From Clostridiales bacterium (GTDB taxonomy: Bacteria; Bacillota; Clostridia; Saccharofermentanales; Saccharofermentanaceae): a stretch of DNA of 64,000 bases. Positions within the stretch are counted from its first letter, which is position 1. The number at the start of each line of letters is the position of its first letter. Shown here one piece after another: positions 55,018-64,000 of this stretch. The DNA lies in the NCBI GenBank assembly GCA_017617995.1, contig JAFZVE010000066.1, positions 1 to 64,000 on the forward strand. The letters run 5' to 3'. A program made the translations under genes and the position numbers. Below the pieces are notes generated by a model. It was not told the DNA's origin. It did not search any database and was given only the letters and a program-made list of their open reading frames with translations.

Positions 55018-55833
55018 ATGCTTCGAGTCAAGAAATTGACGAAGAAATTCGGCAAGAAATATGCTAATGAGAATGTCGATCTCTCTCTGGATCCGGGTGA
55101 GATCGGAGTACTTCTCGGACCAAACGGTGCCGGTAAGTCCACGACGATGAAGTGTATCCTCGGGCTTGTGAACTTCGAGGGTGAGGTTACGGTCGGGGGA
55201 AATCCGGTCAGATCAATGGAAGCGAAGAAGATACTGGGCTATGTACCGGAAACACCGGAACTATACTCGATGCTGACAGTTCGCGAACACTTCGAATTTA
55301 TCACACGCGCGTATCACCTGAACGCAGAGAAGACCAGAGAATATGCTTCTGAACTGGCGGAACGTTTCCGTCTTACGGAGGTGCTGGATTATTACTGCAA
55401 GGATCTGTCCAAGGGTATGCAGCAGAAGGTCTCGATCATCTGTGCGCTTCTTCCGCATCCGAAACTTATTCTTCTGGATGAACCGATGATGGGGCTGGAT
55501 CCGCATGCGATCAAGGAACTCCGCGTCATAATCTCCGAGCTCTCCGAAGAGGGTGTGGCGATCCTTATCTCCACGCACCTGATCTCAACCGTAGAGGGAA
55601 TCTGGAACAAGGCATACATCATGCGTAAGGGACAGATCCTTTCCTGCCACAAGAAGGAAGAAATGGTCGGCGTCTGGGCCGAATCTCTCGAGAGGATCTT
55701 CTTTGCCGAGACGGAATCTTATGATTCGGTATGGCAGACATCTTCTGCCAAAGCTCCGGCGAAACGCAGTAATACAGTGACTCGTCCGAATACAGCCAAG
55801 AAGAAGAAAAACACTAAGAAAAAGAAGAAATAA
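55018..55833 (+). CDS. ABC transporter ATPase
   Basis: A 271-residue ATPase with Walker A GPNGAGKST (about residues 35-43), the signature LSKGMQQK, Walker B LILLDEPMMGLD and the STHL switch. The C-terminal 30 residues are a Lys-rich low-complexity tail (KKKKNTKKKKK). The ATG at 55018 follows GGAGGGG. It pairs with the membrane protein 45 bases downstream and belongs to the type that drives ABC-2-like exporters. Substrate unknown. Confidence 0.92.
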   Translation: MLRVKKLTKKFGKKYANENVDLSLDPGEIGVLLGPNGAGKSTTMKCILGLVNFEGEVTVGGNPVRSMEAKKILGYVPETPELYSMLTVREHFEFITRAYHLNAEKTREYASELAERFRLTEVLDYYCKDLSKGMQQKVSIICALLPHPKLILLDEPMMGLDPHAIKELRVIISELSEEGVAILISTHLISTVEGIWNKAYIMRKGQILSCHKKEEMVGVWAESLERIFFAETESYDSVWQTSSAKAPAKRSNTVTRPNTAKKKKNTKKKKK

Positions 55834-55877
55834 CGGCATGCCCCGTTCGCGGGAACGCCTCGTAGAAAGAACATAAC

Positions 55878-57461
55878 ATGGATGCATGTGTATTTGTGAT
55901 CATACAGCAGTGGAAGAATGACTTCCGAAAAAAGAAGAAGCAACCGCCATTCTGGATCGGTGTGTCGCTTGTTTCACTGTACCTGATCTACTGCATCTAT
56001 CAAACGATCATTCACTTTCGGAAAGTTTCGCCGGTCTCAAACGGCCCGGCGAAGTTTCAGGCCCTTTCAATCGTCACATTCATGTTTGTCTCCTTCGTAG
56101 GCCTTCTTCTGGGTATCGTCAAGGGAAACAACTGGTTCACGAAGGCAGATATCAACCTCATGTTCGTCGCGCCCATATCTCCGACCCATGAGCTGCTCTA
56201 CGGTATGCTCAGGAGAATGATCGTCAGCATTCCCATCACGCTGATCCTGATTACACAGCTTCCGAATATCCACTACTATTTCGCGATCTCGGCCAAGGAT
56301 CTGCTGATATTGCTCTTAACATGGATCCTGCTGACAATTACGCTCACTGTCGTTTCTATCGCGATTTATTCCGCGACTGCCATACATCCCCATATCCGCA
56401 GACTGATCCTGATCGCCATGTTCTTCTGCGGCGGTACGGTGATCTTGGGGGCAGTCGTCGCACTATGGCGAAGCGGGAATAATCTGGGAGGTGTGATCCC
56501 GTTCCTGACGGATCCGGCGCTGCATGTCGTACCCTTTGGCGGATGGGCTGCCGGGTTCTTCGTGAATATGATGAATGGTCAGGTATATCAGGCGATGATC
56601 TATCTGGGTCTGCTTCTTGTCATGCCGATCGTGGGTCTGGCTCTGATCGCGCTTAATAGTTCCGATTATTACGAAGAAGTGCTCGCATCGATCGGACACG
56701 GCTACGGAATCCTGCATGATGCAGAAGATGCTATAGAAGGACATGCGCATCAAAGAAGAAAGACCCATCTCTTCGGACTCAGTTCCGGAGAAGTGGCGCT
56801 GATGCAGAGAAGAATCACCGAACAGAGCAAGGGCACGTTCCTTCTTTTGGATCGCATATCCGTCATCATGTTTGGCGTGGCTACTTTTCTTGGCGCGGTC
56901 ATGCATGTCTTCATGAGAAAGGGGATGTACCCGTTTATCATGGAAGTGATCACGCTGGCGGTCTTAAGTTATATGAGTATCTTTACTCTTCCCACGGAAA
57001 GGTTTGCCGAAGAACTACAGAAGCCTTTCATCTTCCTGATGCCGGGGAAACCGGTCAAGAAGCTCCTGTTTGCTTCGGCTGCTCCGATGCTCAAGTGCCT
57101 CATCGAGAGTGCGATCTGTCTTTCGATCGTGTCGGTCTTCTCGCAGCTGCCGGCTTCATTCGTATTTTACGGAGCGATCTTCCAGTCTTCAGCGATCCTT
57201 CTTTATTGTGCGGCTTATGTTGCCTCTGTCCGGACGCTGAGTCTCAACCACTCGCAATTCTCCAGAAAAGTTCTGGCATTGGCAGTCGTATCGGCTATCT
57301 TCATGTTCGAGATGTCACTTGGTATCAATATCGGACACGAGCTCTATATCGCATCTACGACGATCTTTGTTATTGTCTTCCTGTTTCTTGCAGTCTGTAA
57401 TCTTATTGCTGCGATGGTATTCTTCTCCAGTGCCAAGAGCATCCTCGAGTATCGGGATTAA
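55878..57461 (+). CDS. ABC exporter membrane subunit (ABC_export-type)
   Basis: A 527-residue membrane protein with about ten helices. It matches the putative ABC exporter family seen with ABC-2 ATPases in Clostridia, with the opening IIQQWKNDFRKKKK, the long ADINLMFVAPISPTHELLYGMLRRM loop and the conserved LRGEVALMQRRI-like segment at about residue 300. It likely forms the channel for the ATPase at 55018. The following solute-binding protein gene starts 14 bases after its stop, so the three are probably one transcript. Confidence 0.82.
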   Translation: MDACVFVIIQQWKNDFRKKKKQPPFWIGVSLVSLYLIYCIYQTIIHFRKVSPVSNGPAKFQALSIVTFMFVSFVGLLLGIVKGNNWFTKADINLMFVAPISPTHELLYGMLRRMIVSIPITLILITQLPNIHYYFAISAKDLLILLLTWILLTITLTVVSIAIYSATAIHPHIRRLILIAMFFCGGTVILGAVVALWRSGNNLGGVIPFLTDPALHVVPFGGWAAGFFVNMMNGQVYQAMIYLGLLLVMPIVGLALIALNSSDYYEEVLASIGHGYGILHDAEDAIEGHAHQRRKTHLFGLSSGEVALMQRRITEQSKGTFLLLDRISVIMFGVATFLGAVMHVFMRKGMYPFIMEVITLAVLSYMSIFTLPTERFAEELQKPFIFLMPGKPVKKLLFASAAPMLKCLIESAICLSIVSVFSQLPASFVFYGAIFQSSAILLYCAAYVASVRTLSLNHSQFSRKVLALAVVSAIFMFEMSLGINIGHELYIASTTIFVIVFLFLAVCNLIAAMVFFSSAKSILEYRD

Positions 57462-57475
57462 GTGGAGGAAAGCAC

Positions 57476-59887
57476 GTGGTGAGATTCATCAGTAAACGTA
57501 TCCTGGCCACCACTTTGGCAGCGTTGATGGTACTTCCTCTTACTTCGTGTAAGAGAAAGAAGAAACCCGTAAAGGAGATCATCTCCGAGACAGATCCATA
57601 TTTTTATGCTGATGTTGCACAACTTGAGATCACGCCGGATGAAGATAAGATCGTCGAGTTTCAGAGCATCACAGCAGAAACTCTGATTGGTGATAGAGTC
57701 TATGCTTCTTACTCGATTTCCTATGAGGTTCCGGCTGATATCTGGGACGATTTTGATGAATCGAAGATGACTCCCGAAGAACTCGATGAATTCTACGAAC
57801 AGTATAATGCGTACTATGTCCAGGGCGTAGGTATATTCAACCTCGACGGAAAAATGATCTCTACCATAGATATTGACTCCTCACTACAGGTCACCAGCAT
57901 TTCAGAAGGATGGAACGGAGAGGTCCTGATCCTGGCTGAAGAATATGAGTATTACGATGACTATTCGATCTACGGGATGAGGAGTACGATATACAGATTC
58001 GATCAGGACGGGAATCAGAAAGGCATTGTAAGACTTCCGGATGAAGTGAATTTTTACCCGAATTACATCTGCCAGGCGGCGAATGGGGACTATGTCATTT
58101 CAAACTATGGCGAACTTGCTGTGGTAACGAAGAACGGTTTTTTTGTCGGATCGCTCGTGGATGAGAATATGCAGGGCGAGCTCTATCCGTCGGGTGGAGA
58201 CGTGTATGTCAGTGTTATCGAAAGTGATGATGATTATTCGAGCGTGACAAGATATCTGACGAAAATTGATCTGGCTACAGCAAATATATCAGACGAGAAA
58301 GTAAAACTCGAGTACTTCTACAATATGTGTTCAGACGGTCAGGATGGTCTGGTCGTGATCACAGGTGCCGGAATCGAGAGATTCGATCTTCAGACCGAAA
58401 AGATGGAGGAATACCTGAATTGGGACAGCACGGATGTAAACTATAACAACATCTCGAGCATCCGCTTCTACTCGGAGGATCGTTTGTCCTTCATAAGAGA
58501 AGAGTGGAAGCAGGATGGCGAGACCGGAGAGTGGGGAGAAAACATATACGTTTCGACTCTCACGCGTGCAGAAAAGAATCCGCACGCCGGGAAGACCTAT
58601 ATCGAGATGGGCATGATCGGTTCGCCGGGGACGGCTCTGATGGACTATATCGTTTCGTATAATGCCAATGAGGAGAATAAAGCGAGGATGCGTGTCCGGG
58701 ACTATTCGGTCGAGAGTGAAGAAACGGGCATCACGCTTAAGCAGATCAATGCAATCTCCGATCAGGTATATCAGGAAATGCTCGCCGGAAATGGTCCGGA
58801 TATCCTTGTGGACTTCTCGGGATACAGCCAGTTCAATTCCGAGAATGTGCTGGAGGATCTGAACAAGTATATCGACGGAGAAAATGGATTTAAGAGAGAA
58901 GAGTATTTCGAGAATGTTCTTTCGGCCTTTGAGACGAGAGATAAGCTCTTCCATGTGCCGGTATGCTTCGATATCCGCGGACTTCTGGGAAATAAATCGA
59001 TGGTAGGTGAGAGATCCGGCTGGACATACCCGGAATTCCAGCAGATCGTCGAGTCGCTGGGTTCCGACGTGTCGGTCTTTGAACCTAAAGAGTATTCCCT
59101 GCTTCTCGAGTCCCTGCTTTCCAATTCGATGAGTAACTTTATCGATTATGAGAAGAAAGTCGTGTATTTCGATGGAGATGAGTTTAAACAGCTCCTGCAG
59201 ATCGCGAAACAGTATGGTATAGCCGAAAGACCGATCGATACGGAATCAGAAAACCTATATGAAAACGAAAGCGGTCTGCTTTTGCCGGAAACAGGAATAC
59301 GTGCGATGATGGAAGAAGGCATGCTGGCTCTTATGGACACATATATCTATCGAGTCGACCAGTATGCGGAGAACGCATCGCTCCTTAACGGGAATGTCGT
59401 CTATGTCGGTATGCCTTCTCCGGACGGGACCGGTATGGCGGCCGCTCCGATGCTGACCATGGCAATCTCCGCGTTTTCCAATAGCAAGGAAGAGGCATGG
59501 GACTTCATCCGACGCATGTTTGATGAAGATGCCCAGTTCGAATATACGACATCCTATACCTCGATCCCGCTGAACAGACGAGCTTTTGACCGCGTCAATG
59601 AGACGATACTGAAGGAAAGCCAGGAGAACTATGAGAATACTCTCGAGCTGATCCAGGAATACGGATGGTATATGGAGATGGGCGATCTTCCGACACTGAT
59701 CACCACAGAGCATATCGAAGGATTCCGGGAACTGGTAGAAAATGTCAGTACCATCCAGTCGACGGATCCGGCAGTGCTGGACATCATAAATGAAGAAGCC
59801 GCTGCGTTCTTTGCAGATCAGAAGAGCCTCGATGAGGTCTGTAGGAATATCCAGAACCGGACGACGACGATCGTGAACGAGCGTTAA
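57476..59887 (+). CDS. Extracellular solute-binding lipoprotein with large N-terminal domain (paralog 1)
   Basis: An 803-residue lipoprotein starting with GTG behind GGAGG. The signal peptide ends at LPLTSC. Residues of about 30-370 form a beta-rich, propeller-like region of repeated 'VGDRVYASY' and 'FDQDGNQKG' type strands. Residues of about 375-800 are a family 1 sugar-binding domain, marked by AGNGPDILVDFSGYSQFNSENVLEDLNKYIDGENGF, PVCFDIRGLLGNKS and GMAAAPMLTMAISAFS. It probably delivers a carbohydrate to the permeases at 62741-64000. It is close kin to the next gene, and is also linked to the ABC exporter. Confidence 0.87.
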   Translation: MVRFISKRILATTLAALMVLPLTSCKRKKKPVKEIISETDPYFYADVAQLEITPDEDKIVEFQSITAETLIGDRVYASYSISYEVPADIWDDFDESKMTPEELDEFYEQYNAYYVQGVGIFNLDGKMISTIDIDSSLQVTSISEGWNGEVLILAEEYEYYDDYSIYGMRSTIYRFDQDGNQKGIVRLPDEVNFYPNYICQAANGDYVISNYGELAVVTKNGFFVGSLVDENMQGELYPSGGDVYVSVIESDDDYSSVTRYLTKIDLATANISDEKVKLEYFYNMCSDGQDGLVVITGAGIERFDLQTEKMEEYLNWDSTDVNYNNISSIRFYSEDRLSFIREEWKQDGETGEWGENIYVSTLTRAEKNPHAGKTYIEMGMIGSPGTALMDYIVSYNANEENKARMRVRDYSVESEETGITLKQINAISDQVYQEMLAGNGPDILVDFSGYSQFNSENVLEDLNKYIDGENGFKREEYFENVLSAFETRDKLFHVPVCFDIRGLLGNKSMVGERSGWTYPEFQQIVESLGSDVSVFEPKEYSLLLESLLSNSMSNFIDYEKKVVYFDGDEFKQLLQIAKQYGIAERPIDTESENLYENESGLLLPETGIRAMMEEGMLALMDTYIYRVDQYAENASLLNGNVVYVGMPSPDGTGMAAAPMLTMAISAFSNSKEEAWDFIRRMFDEDAQFEYTTSYTSIPLNRRAFDRVNETILKESQENYENTLELIQEYGWYMEMGDLPTLITTEHIEGFRELVENVSTIQSTDPAVLDIINEEAAAFFADQKSLDEVCRNIQNRTTTIVNER

Positions 59888-59973
59888 TCCTGCCTTTTTG
59901 ATACGAGGTACTTATTTTTCTCGAAAATCCTCAAGTATTACAAATCTTTCATTTTTCTCAACCACAGTTTGAC

Positions 59974-59979
59974 TATACT
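59974..59979 (+). promoter_or_regulatory. Possible -10 box for the second solute-binding gene
   Basis: TATACT 30 bases before the start at 60010, with a poor AT-rich -35; a minor promoter between the paralogs is possible. Confidence 0.35.
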
Positions 59980-60009
59980 AGACTCGACAAGAACCGTGGA
60001 GGTATATAT

Positions 60010-62433
60010 ATGAAGAAGTATGTTAGGAATGTTTTGGCAGTAGTTCTGACATGTTCCATGATCCTTCCTCTTACCGCATGTAAGGGAAAGAAGAAGGGTG
60101 GCAAGCAGAAGATAGTCCAGGAAACTGATCCGTATTTTACGGCAGAAGAGACCCCGCTCGAACTGGAAGTCGACAAGTCTAAGAAACTCTCGTATAAAGA
60201 TATCTATAATGTGCAGATGGTCGGTGACAAACTGATCGGTACATATAATATCCAGTACGAGATGCCGGAAGACCTGGAAGATCAGATCAATCAACTGTAT
60301 ATGAATGCAAAAGAAGACGAAATGGATCAGATCTATGAGCAGATCATGGAACTGTATGCGCCATACTCCCAAATGGGAGTCATCATGTTTGACCTCGAGG
60401 GAAATATTGTTAAGAAGTCCGAGGGCGATATGGATTCCCAGCTGAACTCGATCACGGCACTTCCGGACGGTGGATTTGTCTCCTTGGCTACAAGCTATGA
60501 TATGGGTGAGTGCAAGGAATCATTTGCACTTACTTTCCTTGACGAAAATCTTGAGCCTTCTAAAGAAATCAAACTGGATTCCGAGATCGGCGACATGTGG
60601 GGCGGAAGAGTCTATCCTCTCGATAACGGGAATTATCTTATCAGTACTTACTCGGGAGTCTTTGTTGTAGATAAGGACGGCAAGCTTATCGGTAAGGACA
60701 GTGTTCAGGATATGAATGGTGATACCCTCTATAAGGTAGACGGGAAATACTACGTACTCCTTTATGAATACGATGAGGTGTCGATGTCAGCGAAATGCAC
60801 ACTCAATGAGGTCGATGTGAATACCGGTAAGATCAGTAAAGACGGCAAAGAAGTCAGCACGAGAATATGGAGCGCATTTGAGGCTGCTGATGGATACTAT
60901 ATGAACACCAGCAATGGTATCAGCAAGGTCGATCTTTTCGACAAGAAGAGTGAGGGTGAGATGATACTTGACTGGAACTGGACGGACATCAACCGTGCTT
61001 CGATCCAATATGAAAGTGTCACGATCAAGTCGGAAGATGAGATCTATTTCCTCAAGACCACCTATAACTACGACGATGATCCGGGTGCGAAGTATTCCGG
61101 TTCGGAAGTTTCTCTGGTGAAGCTTTCCAGAGAAGAGAAGAATCCGCATGCCGGAAAGACGATCATCCAGATCGGTGCGATCGATCTCTACAGTGATAAG
61201 TTCATGGACTATATCGTTTCCTACAATACGGATTCGAAGAATAAATCCAGAATCCTTATCAAGGATTATGGTGAGGAACTGTATGATACCCAAGACTACA
61301 ATAAAGGGGCCAAAGAACTGGCCGACAAGGTATATCTGGATATGCTGGCCGGAGAGGGTCCGGACATCCTTCTGAACTTCTCGTCCTTCAGCCAGTTTAA
61401 TAATGACGACGTCCTTGTCGATCTCAATCCACTCATCGACGGCGAAAACGGGTTTAATCGTGATGATTACTTCGATAATGTTTTCCGCGCCTTTGAACTG
61501 AAGGGTAAGATGTATCAGATCCCGGTATGCGTGGATGTCCACGGATTTGTTGCCAACCGTGATTTCGTCGGCGACAGAGACTCATGGACCTATGACGAAT
61601 TTATGAGCATCGGCAATTCTCTGCCGGAGGATGTTTCTATGATGGAAGAGATGAGCTGTGAAGACCTGCTTTCTAATCTGATCAGCGTTTCCGGCGATGC
61701 TTTCATCGACTACGAGAAGAAGACGGTGAACTTCGATAGTGAGGATTTCCGCAAAGCTCTCGAAATCGCGAAGAAATACGGTACACTTCACCCGTCGAAT
61801 GAAGGTGGCGCCGTTTACTACGGCGATGGTATGGGCGAATACGAATATGTCGACCCGATGGATAAAGTCAAGGAAGGCATGCAGGCCATGGCTTCAGCAT
61901 ACTTCTACAATATCCGCGGATATGCGGAGTACTACGGTGCTCTGAAGGAGAAGACAGTATTCCTGGGTGCGCCGGCACCGGATGCATCCGGTATGTCGGC
62001 CCAGCCGATGCTGACACTGGCGATCGCGAAATCCTGTGCGAGCCAGGAGGAGGCATGGGACTTCATCCGCTTCATGTTTGAGAAGGATCAGCAGATCGAA
62101 TATGCGGATAACTTCTGGTCCGTCCCGCTTCTGAGAGAGGCCCTTGATGAAAAGAATAAGAAAGATATCGAGGAGTATCAGCAAGAGAAAGAAGATGCAA
62201 AGCAGTGGGATCCGGAGTTCTTCGAGGAGTACTACAATTATGACCTGAACGAAGAAATGGCAGAAGGGTTCGTCAAGCTTGTTGAGGGTATCCGTACCAT
62301 CACGAGCACTGACCCGGGTATCATGATGATCGTCAACGAAGAGGCTCCTGGATTCTTCGAGAACCAGAGAACGGCGGAAGATGTCTGCAAGAACATCCAG
62401 AACCGTGCCTCTACGCTGCTCCACGAGCGTTGA
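60010..62433 (+). CDS. Extracellular solute-binding lipoprotein with large N-terminal domain (paralog 2)
   Basis: An 807-residue lipoprotein, signal peptide ending at LPLTAC. Its order of domains equals that of the preceding gene, including the sequence ETDPYFxA at the N terminus, EEKNPHAGKTxIxIGAID/MGMIG before the binding domain, AGEGPDILLNFSSFSQFNNDDVLVDLNPLIDGENGF and PVCVDVHGFVANRD. The C termini also match (NIQNRASTLLHER against NIQNRTTTIVNER). Sequence differs enough to suggest different or broader ligands. Its promoter is weak and a GGAGG precedes the ATG. Confidence 0.87.
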   Translation: MKKYVRNVLAVVLTCSMILPLTACKGKKKGGKQKIVQETDPYFTAEETPLELEVDKSKKLSYKDIYNVQMVGDKLIGTYNIQYEMPEDLEDQINQLYMNAKEDEMDQIYEQIMELYAPYSQMGVIMFDLEGNIVKKSEGDMDSQLNSITALPDGGFVSLATSYDMGECKESFALTFLDENLEPSKEIKLDSEIGDMWGGRVYPLDNGNYLISTYSGVFVVDKDGKLIGKDSVQDMNGDTLYKVDGKYYVLLYEYDEVSMSAKCTLNEVDVNTGKISKDGKEVSTRIWSAFEAADGYYMNTSNGISKVDLFDKKSEGEMILDWNWTDINRASIQYESVTIKSEDEIYFLKTTYNYDDDPGAKYSGSEVSLVKLSREEKNPHAGKTIIQIGAIDLYSDKFMDYIVSYNTDSKNKSRILIKDYGEELYDTQDYNKGAKELADKVYLDMLAGEGPDILLNFSSFSQFNNDDVLVDLNPLIDGENGFNRDDYFDNVFRAFELKGKMYQIPVCVDVHGFVANRDFVGDRDSWTYDEFMSIGNSLPEDVSMMEEMSCEDLLSNLISVSGDAFIDYEKKTVNFDSEDFRKALEIAKKYGTLHPSNEGGAVYYGDGMGEYEYVDPMDKVKEGMQAMASAYFYNIRGYAEYYGALKEKTVFLGAPAPDASGMSAQPMLTLAIAKSCASQEEAWDFIRFMFEKDQQIEYADNFWSVPLLREALDEKNKKDIEEYQQEKEDAKQWDPEFFEEYYNYDLNEEMAEGFVKLVEGIRTITSTDPGIMMIVNEEAPGFFENQRTAEDVCKNIQNRASTLLHER

Positions 62434-62451
62434 TTTTCAGCCCCGGAGATC

Positions 62452-62484
62452 CAAGTGACGGAACTGTCACTTTAAGGTCACTTG
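62452..62484 (+). other. Overlapping inverted repeats before the sugar permeases
   Basis: CAAGTGAC (62452-62459) can pair with GTCACTT at 62466-62472 or with GTCACTTG at 62477-62484, giving two mutually exclusive hairpins. No U-run follows. A regulator-binding site or mRNA switch is possible. Confidence 0.4.
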
Positions 62485-62605
62485 AAAGTCATACCGCGAT
62501 GAGACAATAAAGATGTCGAAAGGGAGAAACAACCTCCAATACCCCTTCTCCCGGAAGACAGATAGCAAAGAACCTTTTACTATCTTCTATTTACTTTCAT
62601 ACCCC

Positions 62606-62633
62606 GGGAGCGAGGCCCACCCCCCTCGCTCCC
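62606..62633. other. Perfect GC-rich hairpin between solute-binding and permease genes
   Basis: GGGAGCGAGG (62606-62615) and CCTCGCTCCC (62624-62633) form a perfect 10-base-pair stem with an eight-base loop but no T-run. The gap 62434-62740 holds no gene; it may contain a processing or partial terminator site that lowers permease expression relative to the binding proteins. Confidence 0.6.
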
Positions 62634-62689
62634 ACCCCTCCTCAAAAAGAGAGAAACTTAATCTTAAATAAGTACAGAAGAGCACAGTA

Positions 62690-62698
62690 TGGTAGAAT
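62690..62698 (+). promoter_or_regulatory. Extended -10 promoter of the sugar permease genes
   Basis: TGG directly before TAGAAT (62693-62698) gives an extended -10; the -35 region is poor. The permease start at 62741 lies 43 bases downstream. Confidence 0.5.
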
Positions 62699-62740
62699 TA
62701 AATTTGTTACTGGACTGTGCTTATATATGAAGGAAAACCA

Positions 62741-63664
62741 ATGGCAACTCATGAATATAATCCCGAAGAGGTAAGAAAAAGACGGATCAAGGGCAGAAGA
62801 AAAAGAGCCCTTCGTGAATGGTTCGTTTTTACCGGTTATCTTACACCGAGCTTCCTCGGGGTTTTGCTTTTCTTCTTCGGACCGATGCTGATCGTACTGG
62901 TCCAGTCCTTCCAGAGAAGCGCGACGAACACAGAGTTCGTAGGATTCGAGAATTATGTAAATGTTTGGAACAATAAAGCCTTTCGTACCGCATCGGTAAA
63001 TACACTGATCTTCGCGGGCCTGGCGGTTCCGCTGGCTGTTCTTCTTTCCCTTCTTCTGGCACTGCTTCTGAGCTCGAAGATCCCGGGAAAGAGTGTCTTC
63101 CGCAGCATCATGCTCAACCCCATGATGGTTCCGGTCGCCTCGATCGTTCTGATCTGGCAGGTCATGTTCAGCTACAACGGTGCTCTGAATACCTACATGG
63201 GCTGGTTCGGGATCGATAAGCTTGACTGGATGAAGTCCGACTGGTCCCGACTGGTTATCCTGATTCTTTTCCTGTGGAAAAACCTCGGATACAATATGGT
63301 CCTCTTTATTTCGGCGATCTCGGCCGTTCCATCGGAACAGCTAGAGTCCGCAAAGATGGATGGAGCCGGAGCGGTAAGAAGATTCTTCAGTATCAAGCTC
63401 CCGTATCTGTGGCCGACGATCTTCTTCGTAGGCATCATGTCCCTGATCAACTCGTTTAAGATCTTCCGTGAAGTTTATCTTCTCGCAGGCGACTACCCGT
63501 ACGATGCCCTCTATATGCTCCAGAATTTCATGAACAATATGTTCTCGCATCTGGATAATGCGAAACTGACCGCAGCGGCGATCATCATGTGTATCGCCAT
63601 GATCATCATCGTCGGTATTCTCTTCATCGCAGAGAACCGACTCGGAAGAGATACGGAGGAGTAA
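62741..63664 (+). CDS. Sugar ABC transporter permease (MalF-like)
   Basis: From the ATG at 62741 (GAAGGA upstream) the product has 307 residues with six helices, starting with a basic N terminus and TGYLTPSFLGVLLFFFGPMLIVLVQSF. The cytoplasmic EAA loop reads EQLESAKMDGAGAVRRFFSIKLPYLWP, which contacts the ATPase. This is the first permease of a carbohydrate uptake (CUT1) system. No ATPase gene is nearby; a shared MsmX-type ATPase elsewhere is usual in Firmicutes. The next permease begins three bases after its stop. Confidence 0.93.
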   Translation: MATHEYNPEEVRKRRIKGRRKRALREWFVFTGYLTPSFLGVLLFFFGPMLIVLVQSFQRSATNTEFVGFENYVNVWNNKAFRTASVNTLIFAGLAVPLAVLLSLLLALLLSSKIPGKSVFRSIMLNPMMVPVASIVLIWQVMFSYNGALNTYMGWFGIDKLDWMKSDWSRLVILILFLWKNLGYNMVLFISAISAVPSEQLESAKMDGAGAVRRFFSIKLPYLWPTIFFVGIMSLINSFKIFREVYLLAGDYPYDALYMLQNFMNNMFSHLDNAKLTAAAIIMCIAMIIIVGILFIAENRLGRDTEE

Positions 63665-63667
63665 GCT

Positions 63668-64000
63668 ATGAAAAAGAATGACATTACTCCGATACAGCCT
63701 CTCTCTCCCGTAACCGAAGAAGTACACGATCACGGCTCGATCAGAGATCTCGAAGAAGTCGAGATCGTACGCCTCTCTGACGAAGAACTTGAAGCTCTCC
63801 ATGAGAAGGGCCGTGCCGATGCTAAGCGCCGCATGCGCATAAGAACGATTGCAGATCGCTTCTGGACGACAATGGGTGTCATCCTGGCCCTGGCTGTTGC
63901 CATCTTCGCCCTGATGCCGATCGTGCTAACGATTCTCGACTCCTTTATGTCGACCGATGAGATCAAGACAAACTACAGTGCGGTCTATAACAGCCTTTCT
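63668..64000 (+). CDS. Sugar ABC transporter permease (MalG-like), N-terminal part
   Basis: The ATG at 63668 (GGAGGAGTAAGCT upstream) opens a frame of 111 residues that is cut by the window end. It has an unusually long acidic cytoplasmic N terminus of about 65 residues, then the first transmembrane helix (MGVILALAVAIFALMPIVLTILDSF) with the sequence typical of the second CUT1 permease. Its position directly after the MalF-like gene supports the call. Confidence 0.85.
   Translation, partial: MKKNDITPIQPLSPVTEEVHDHGSIRDLEEVEIVRLSDEELEALHEKGRADAKRRMRIRTIADRFWTTMGVILALAVAIFALMPIVLTILDSFMSTDEIKTNYSAVYNSLS

Overview
The window looks like chromosome of a strictly anaerobic, low-to-mid GC Gram-positive bacterium of the class Clostridia, probably a gut or rumen lineage near Oscillospiraceae/Saccharofermentans. 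The reasons are the ctsR-mcsA-mcsB-clpC operon, Gram-positive lipoproteins with Lys/Thr/Asp-rich linkers, an NfnAB-type transhydrogenase, the small CXXC protein/4Fe-4S/TlpA redox cassette, and strong TTGACA-N17-TATAAT promoters with AGGAGG ribosome sites. The genus cannot be fixed from the sequence alone. I see no rRNA, tRNA, CRISPR array, prophage or insertion sequence.

Layout. 1-500 is the start of NADP-type glutamate dehydrogenase (minus strand). 1028-2448 holds a zinc-ribbon membrane protein and a 57-residue Cys-rich membrane peptide. 2469-5468 (minus) holds nspC followed by a lipoprotein thioredoxin, a 51-residue CXXC membrane peptide and a polyferredoxin membrane protein. 5607-7192 is an ECF sigma/membrane partner pair, and 7276-8634 is an amidase. 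8892-15389 (minus) is a polyamine island: speD, arginine decarboxylase, a frameshifted DUF4003 gene, speE, speB and carboxyspermidine dehydrogenase. With nspC at 4239-5468 it encodes two complete routes from putrescine to spermidine. 15843-20579 holds cysK, maf and nadABC. 20831-26290 holds a repeat-bearing membrane protein, TrhA/hemolysin III, a lipoprotein M1 aminopeptidase and a PrsA/SurA-like foldase. 26579-34032 is rpoB-rpoC with its own promoter and a structured leader, not adjacent to ribosomal protein genes. 34310-36066 holds an SH3/NlpC-P60 hydrolase and a GlsB-type stress protein.

36251-41332 is the CtsR regulon operon, with a clear CtsR operator over the start site. It is followed by a compact four-gene set (HPr-kinase-like ATPase, TraX-like membrane protein, S24/S26 peptidase, ABC exporter; 41339-45033) that resembles the processing and export part of a peptide-modification locus but has no visible precursor. 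45174-45962 is a TIGR03915-like DNA repair protein behind a promoter with LexA-like boxes. 46046-49339 (minus) is an ECF sigma factor, a DUF4179 anti-sigma-like protein and a lipoprotein copy of the anti-sigma sensor domain. 49466-54768 (minus) holds a MATE exporter, a COG2426 membrane protein, a hydroxyacid dehydrogenase and nfnA-nfnB. 55018-64000 holds an ABC ATPase/exporter pair, two paralogous 800-residue solute-binding lipoproteins and two sugar ABC permeases; the last gene is cut by the window end.

How the parts fit together. Much of the window is envelope and stress housekeeping: protein quality control (CtsR/McsAB/ClpC, PrsA-like foldase), wall hydrolases, two ECF modules, and redox supply (NfnAB, NadABC, glutamate dehydrogenase). 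The main oddities are the doubled spermidine pathway, the DUF4003 frameshift, a Tyr in place of the expected Cys in McsB, a long acidic insert in ClpC, divergent nadA promoters that share a -35 region, several structured leaders, and the sigma/anti-sigma locus with its detached lipoprotein sensor.
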